A program made the position numbers and the translations under genes. From NCBI GenBank assembly GCA_955652155.1, contig CATPAT010000229.1:1-5167 (forward strand): a stretch of DNA of 5,167 nt, written 5' to 3'. This stretch comes from an uncultured Chthoniobacterales bacterium (GTDB lineage: Bacteria; Verrucomicrobiota; Verrucomicrobiia; Chthoniobacterales; UBA10450). Position 1 is the first letter of the stretch; each line of letters starts with the position of its first letter. Shown piece after piece: positions 4,545 through 5,167 of the stretch. A model generated the notes under the pieces. That model had not been told where the DNA came from and ran no database searches. It was given only the letters and a program-made list of their open reading frames with translations.

Positions 4545-5167
4545 GTGGCCATTCCAATCGCGCTGACCATCGCCGGCTCGGACAGCAGCGCCGGTGCCGG
4601 AATTCAGGCCGATCTGAAGACATTCAGCGCGCTCGGTGTTTACGGAGTCTCTGCCGCCACCTGCGTCGTTGCTGAAATTCCCGGTAAAGTTTCGCGACTC
4701 GAACCGGTCAGCGTCGAAATGGTCCGTGAACAAATCTCCGTGCTGGCCAAACATTTTCCGATCGCCGCGATCAAGACCGGGTTGCTTTGCTCCACTGCAA
4801 TTATCAGCGCGGTCACGAAGTCGATTGACGATCTTCGCCGCCGGGTTCCGCTAGTAATCGATCCGGTCATCACCGCGACCAGTGGCGATTCGCTTCTCGA
4901 GTCCGATGCGATCGAGGCCTACCAACACGAGTTATTTCCAATTGCTTCCCTAATCACGCCAAACCTTGACGAAGCTGCGCAGTTGCTTGGCGAAAAAATT
5001 CACGACCTGGAGGCGATGAAACGAGCGGGCAAAGAATTAGAGCGCAAATTTAAAACCGCGATCCTGCTAAAAGGCGGACATCTTCGCGACGATGAGGCTG
5101 TCGATTTTTTATTTGCGAATGGAAAGGTCGTTGAATTTGCGGCGCCGTTCGTGCGTGATGTTGCGAC
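4545..5167 (+). CDS. thiD: Hydroxymethylpyrimidine/phosphomethylpyrimidine kinase (partial, 3' end cut by window edge)
   Basis: ThiD phosphorylates 4-amino-5-hydroxymethyl-2-methylpyrimidine twice to the diphosphate used to build thiamine phosphate; it is a cytosolic ribokinase-fold enzyme. The visible 207 codons hold LTIAGSDSSAGAGIQADLKT (7-26, the substrate-binding N-terminal signature), AIKTGLL (75-81), VIDPVITATSGDSLL (104-118), ITPNLDEAAQLLG (137-149) and AILLKGGH (172-179). The C-terminal GTGC anion-hole/catalytic segment lies beyond the edge, about where APFVRDVA stops. GTG 4545 is the only start between the upstream in-frame stop (tag at 4527) and the signature; ATG 4541 is out of frame. 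No good Shine-Dalgarno precedes it. The gene diverges from the small-membrane-protein/TauE/Usp operon across about 105 bases. Confidence 0.94.
   Translation, partial: MAIPIALTIAGSDSSAGAGIQADLKTFSALGVYGVSAATCVVAEIPGKVSRLEPVSVEMVREQISVLAKHFPIAAIKTGLLCSTAIISAVTKSIDDLRRRVPLVIDPVITATSGDSLLESDAIEAYQHELFPIASLITPNLDEAAQLLGEKIHDLEAMKRAGKELERKFKTAILLKGGHLRDDEAVDFLFANGKVVEFAAPFVRDVA

Noticed and set aside
4470..4754. Minus-strand open frame opposite thiD
   Set aside because: It is antisense to the well-conserved ThiD N-terminus and has no recognisable family sequence.

Overview
The window reads as a chromosomal stretch from an environmental, GC-rich Gram-negative-type bacterium. A soil Verrucomicrobium (Chthoniobacterales-like) is my best guess. 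That rests on the style of the Kelch-type repeats (GSLNTAR ... VLVAGG ... AELYDP), the small GIY-YIG protein and the look of the thiD product; it is an inference from memory of these families, not a search result.

Left part (1-1344), minus strand. A secreted Kelch-repeat protein starts at 687 with a clear ribosome binding site and signal peptide. After about 139 residues it runs, in frame, into the C-terminal half of an aminoglycoside-phosphotransferase-like (APH) kinase that continues past the window edge. This exported-repeat/cytosolic-kinase chimera is the strangest thing here. The crossover falls in a short stretch that both parents would encode (LHxAT). Upstream of it are a 299-base gene-free stretch and a small GIY-YIG endonuclease-like gene broken by a single-base frameshift at about 1140. 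Both oddities lie on the 3' side of a tRNA-Thr(CGT) gene (1345-1420, minus).

Middle and right part (1421-5167). This is orderly housekeeping and transport sequence. trpC (indole-3-glycerol-phosphate synthase, plus strand, GTG start at 1587) stands alone without other trp genes in view and has a small hairpin at its translation start. It converges on a three-gene minus-strand operon that reads, in transcription order, small two-helix membrane protein (4439-4197), TauE/SafE-type anion permease (4194-3274), tandem-domain universal stress protein (3266-2370), with gaps of 2 and 7 bases. Convergent trpC and usp share a perfect 10-bp hairpin. Divergent from the operon is thiD (HMP/HMP-P kinase of thiamine synthesis), which starts at 4545 and is cut by the right edge.

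No CRISPR array, insertion sequence, rRNA or phage module is visible. The best candidates for something undescribed are the Kelch-APH fusion (which may also be an assembly chimera) and the tightly packed small-membrane-protein/TauE/Usp module.
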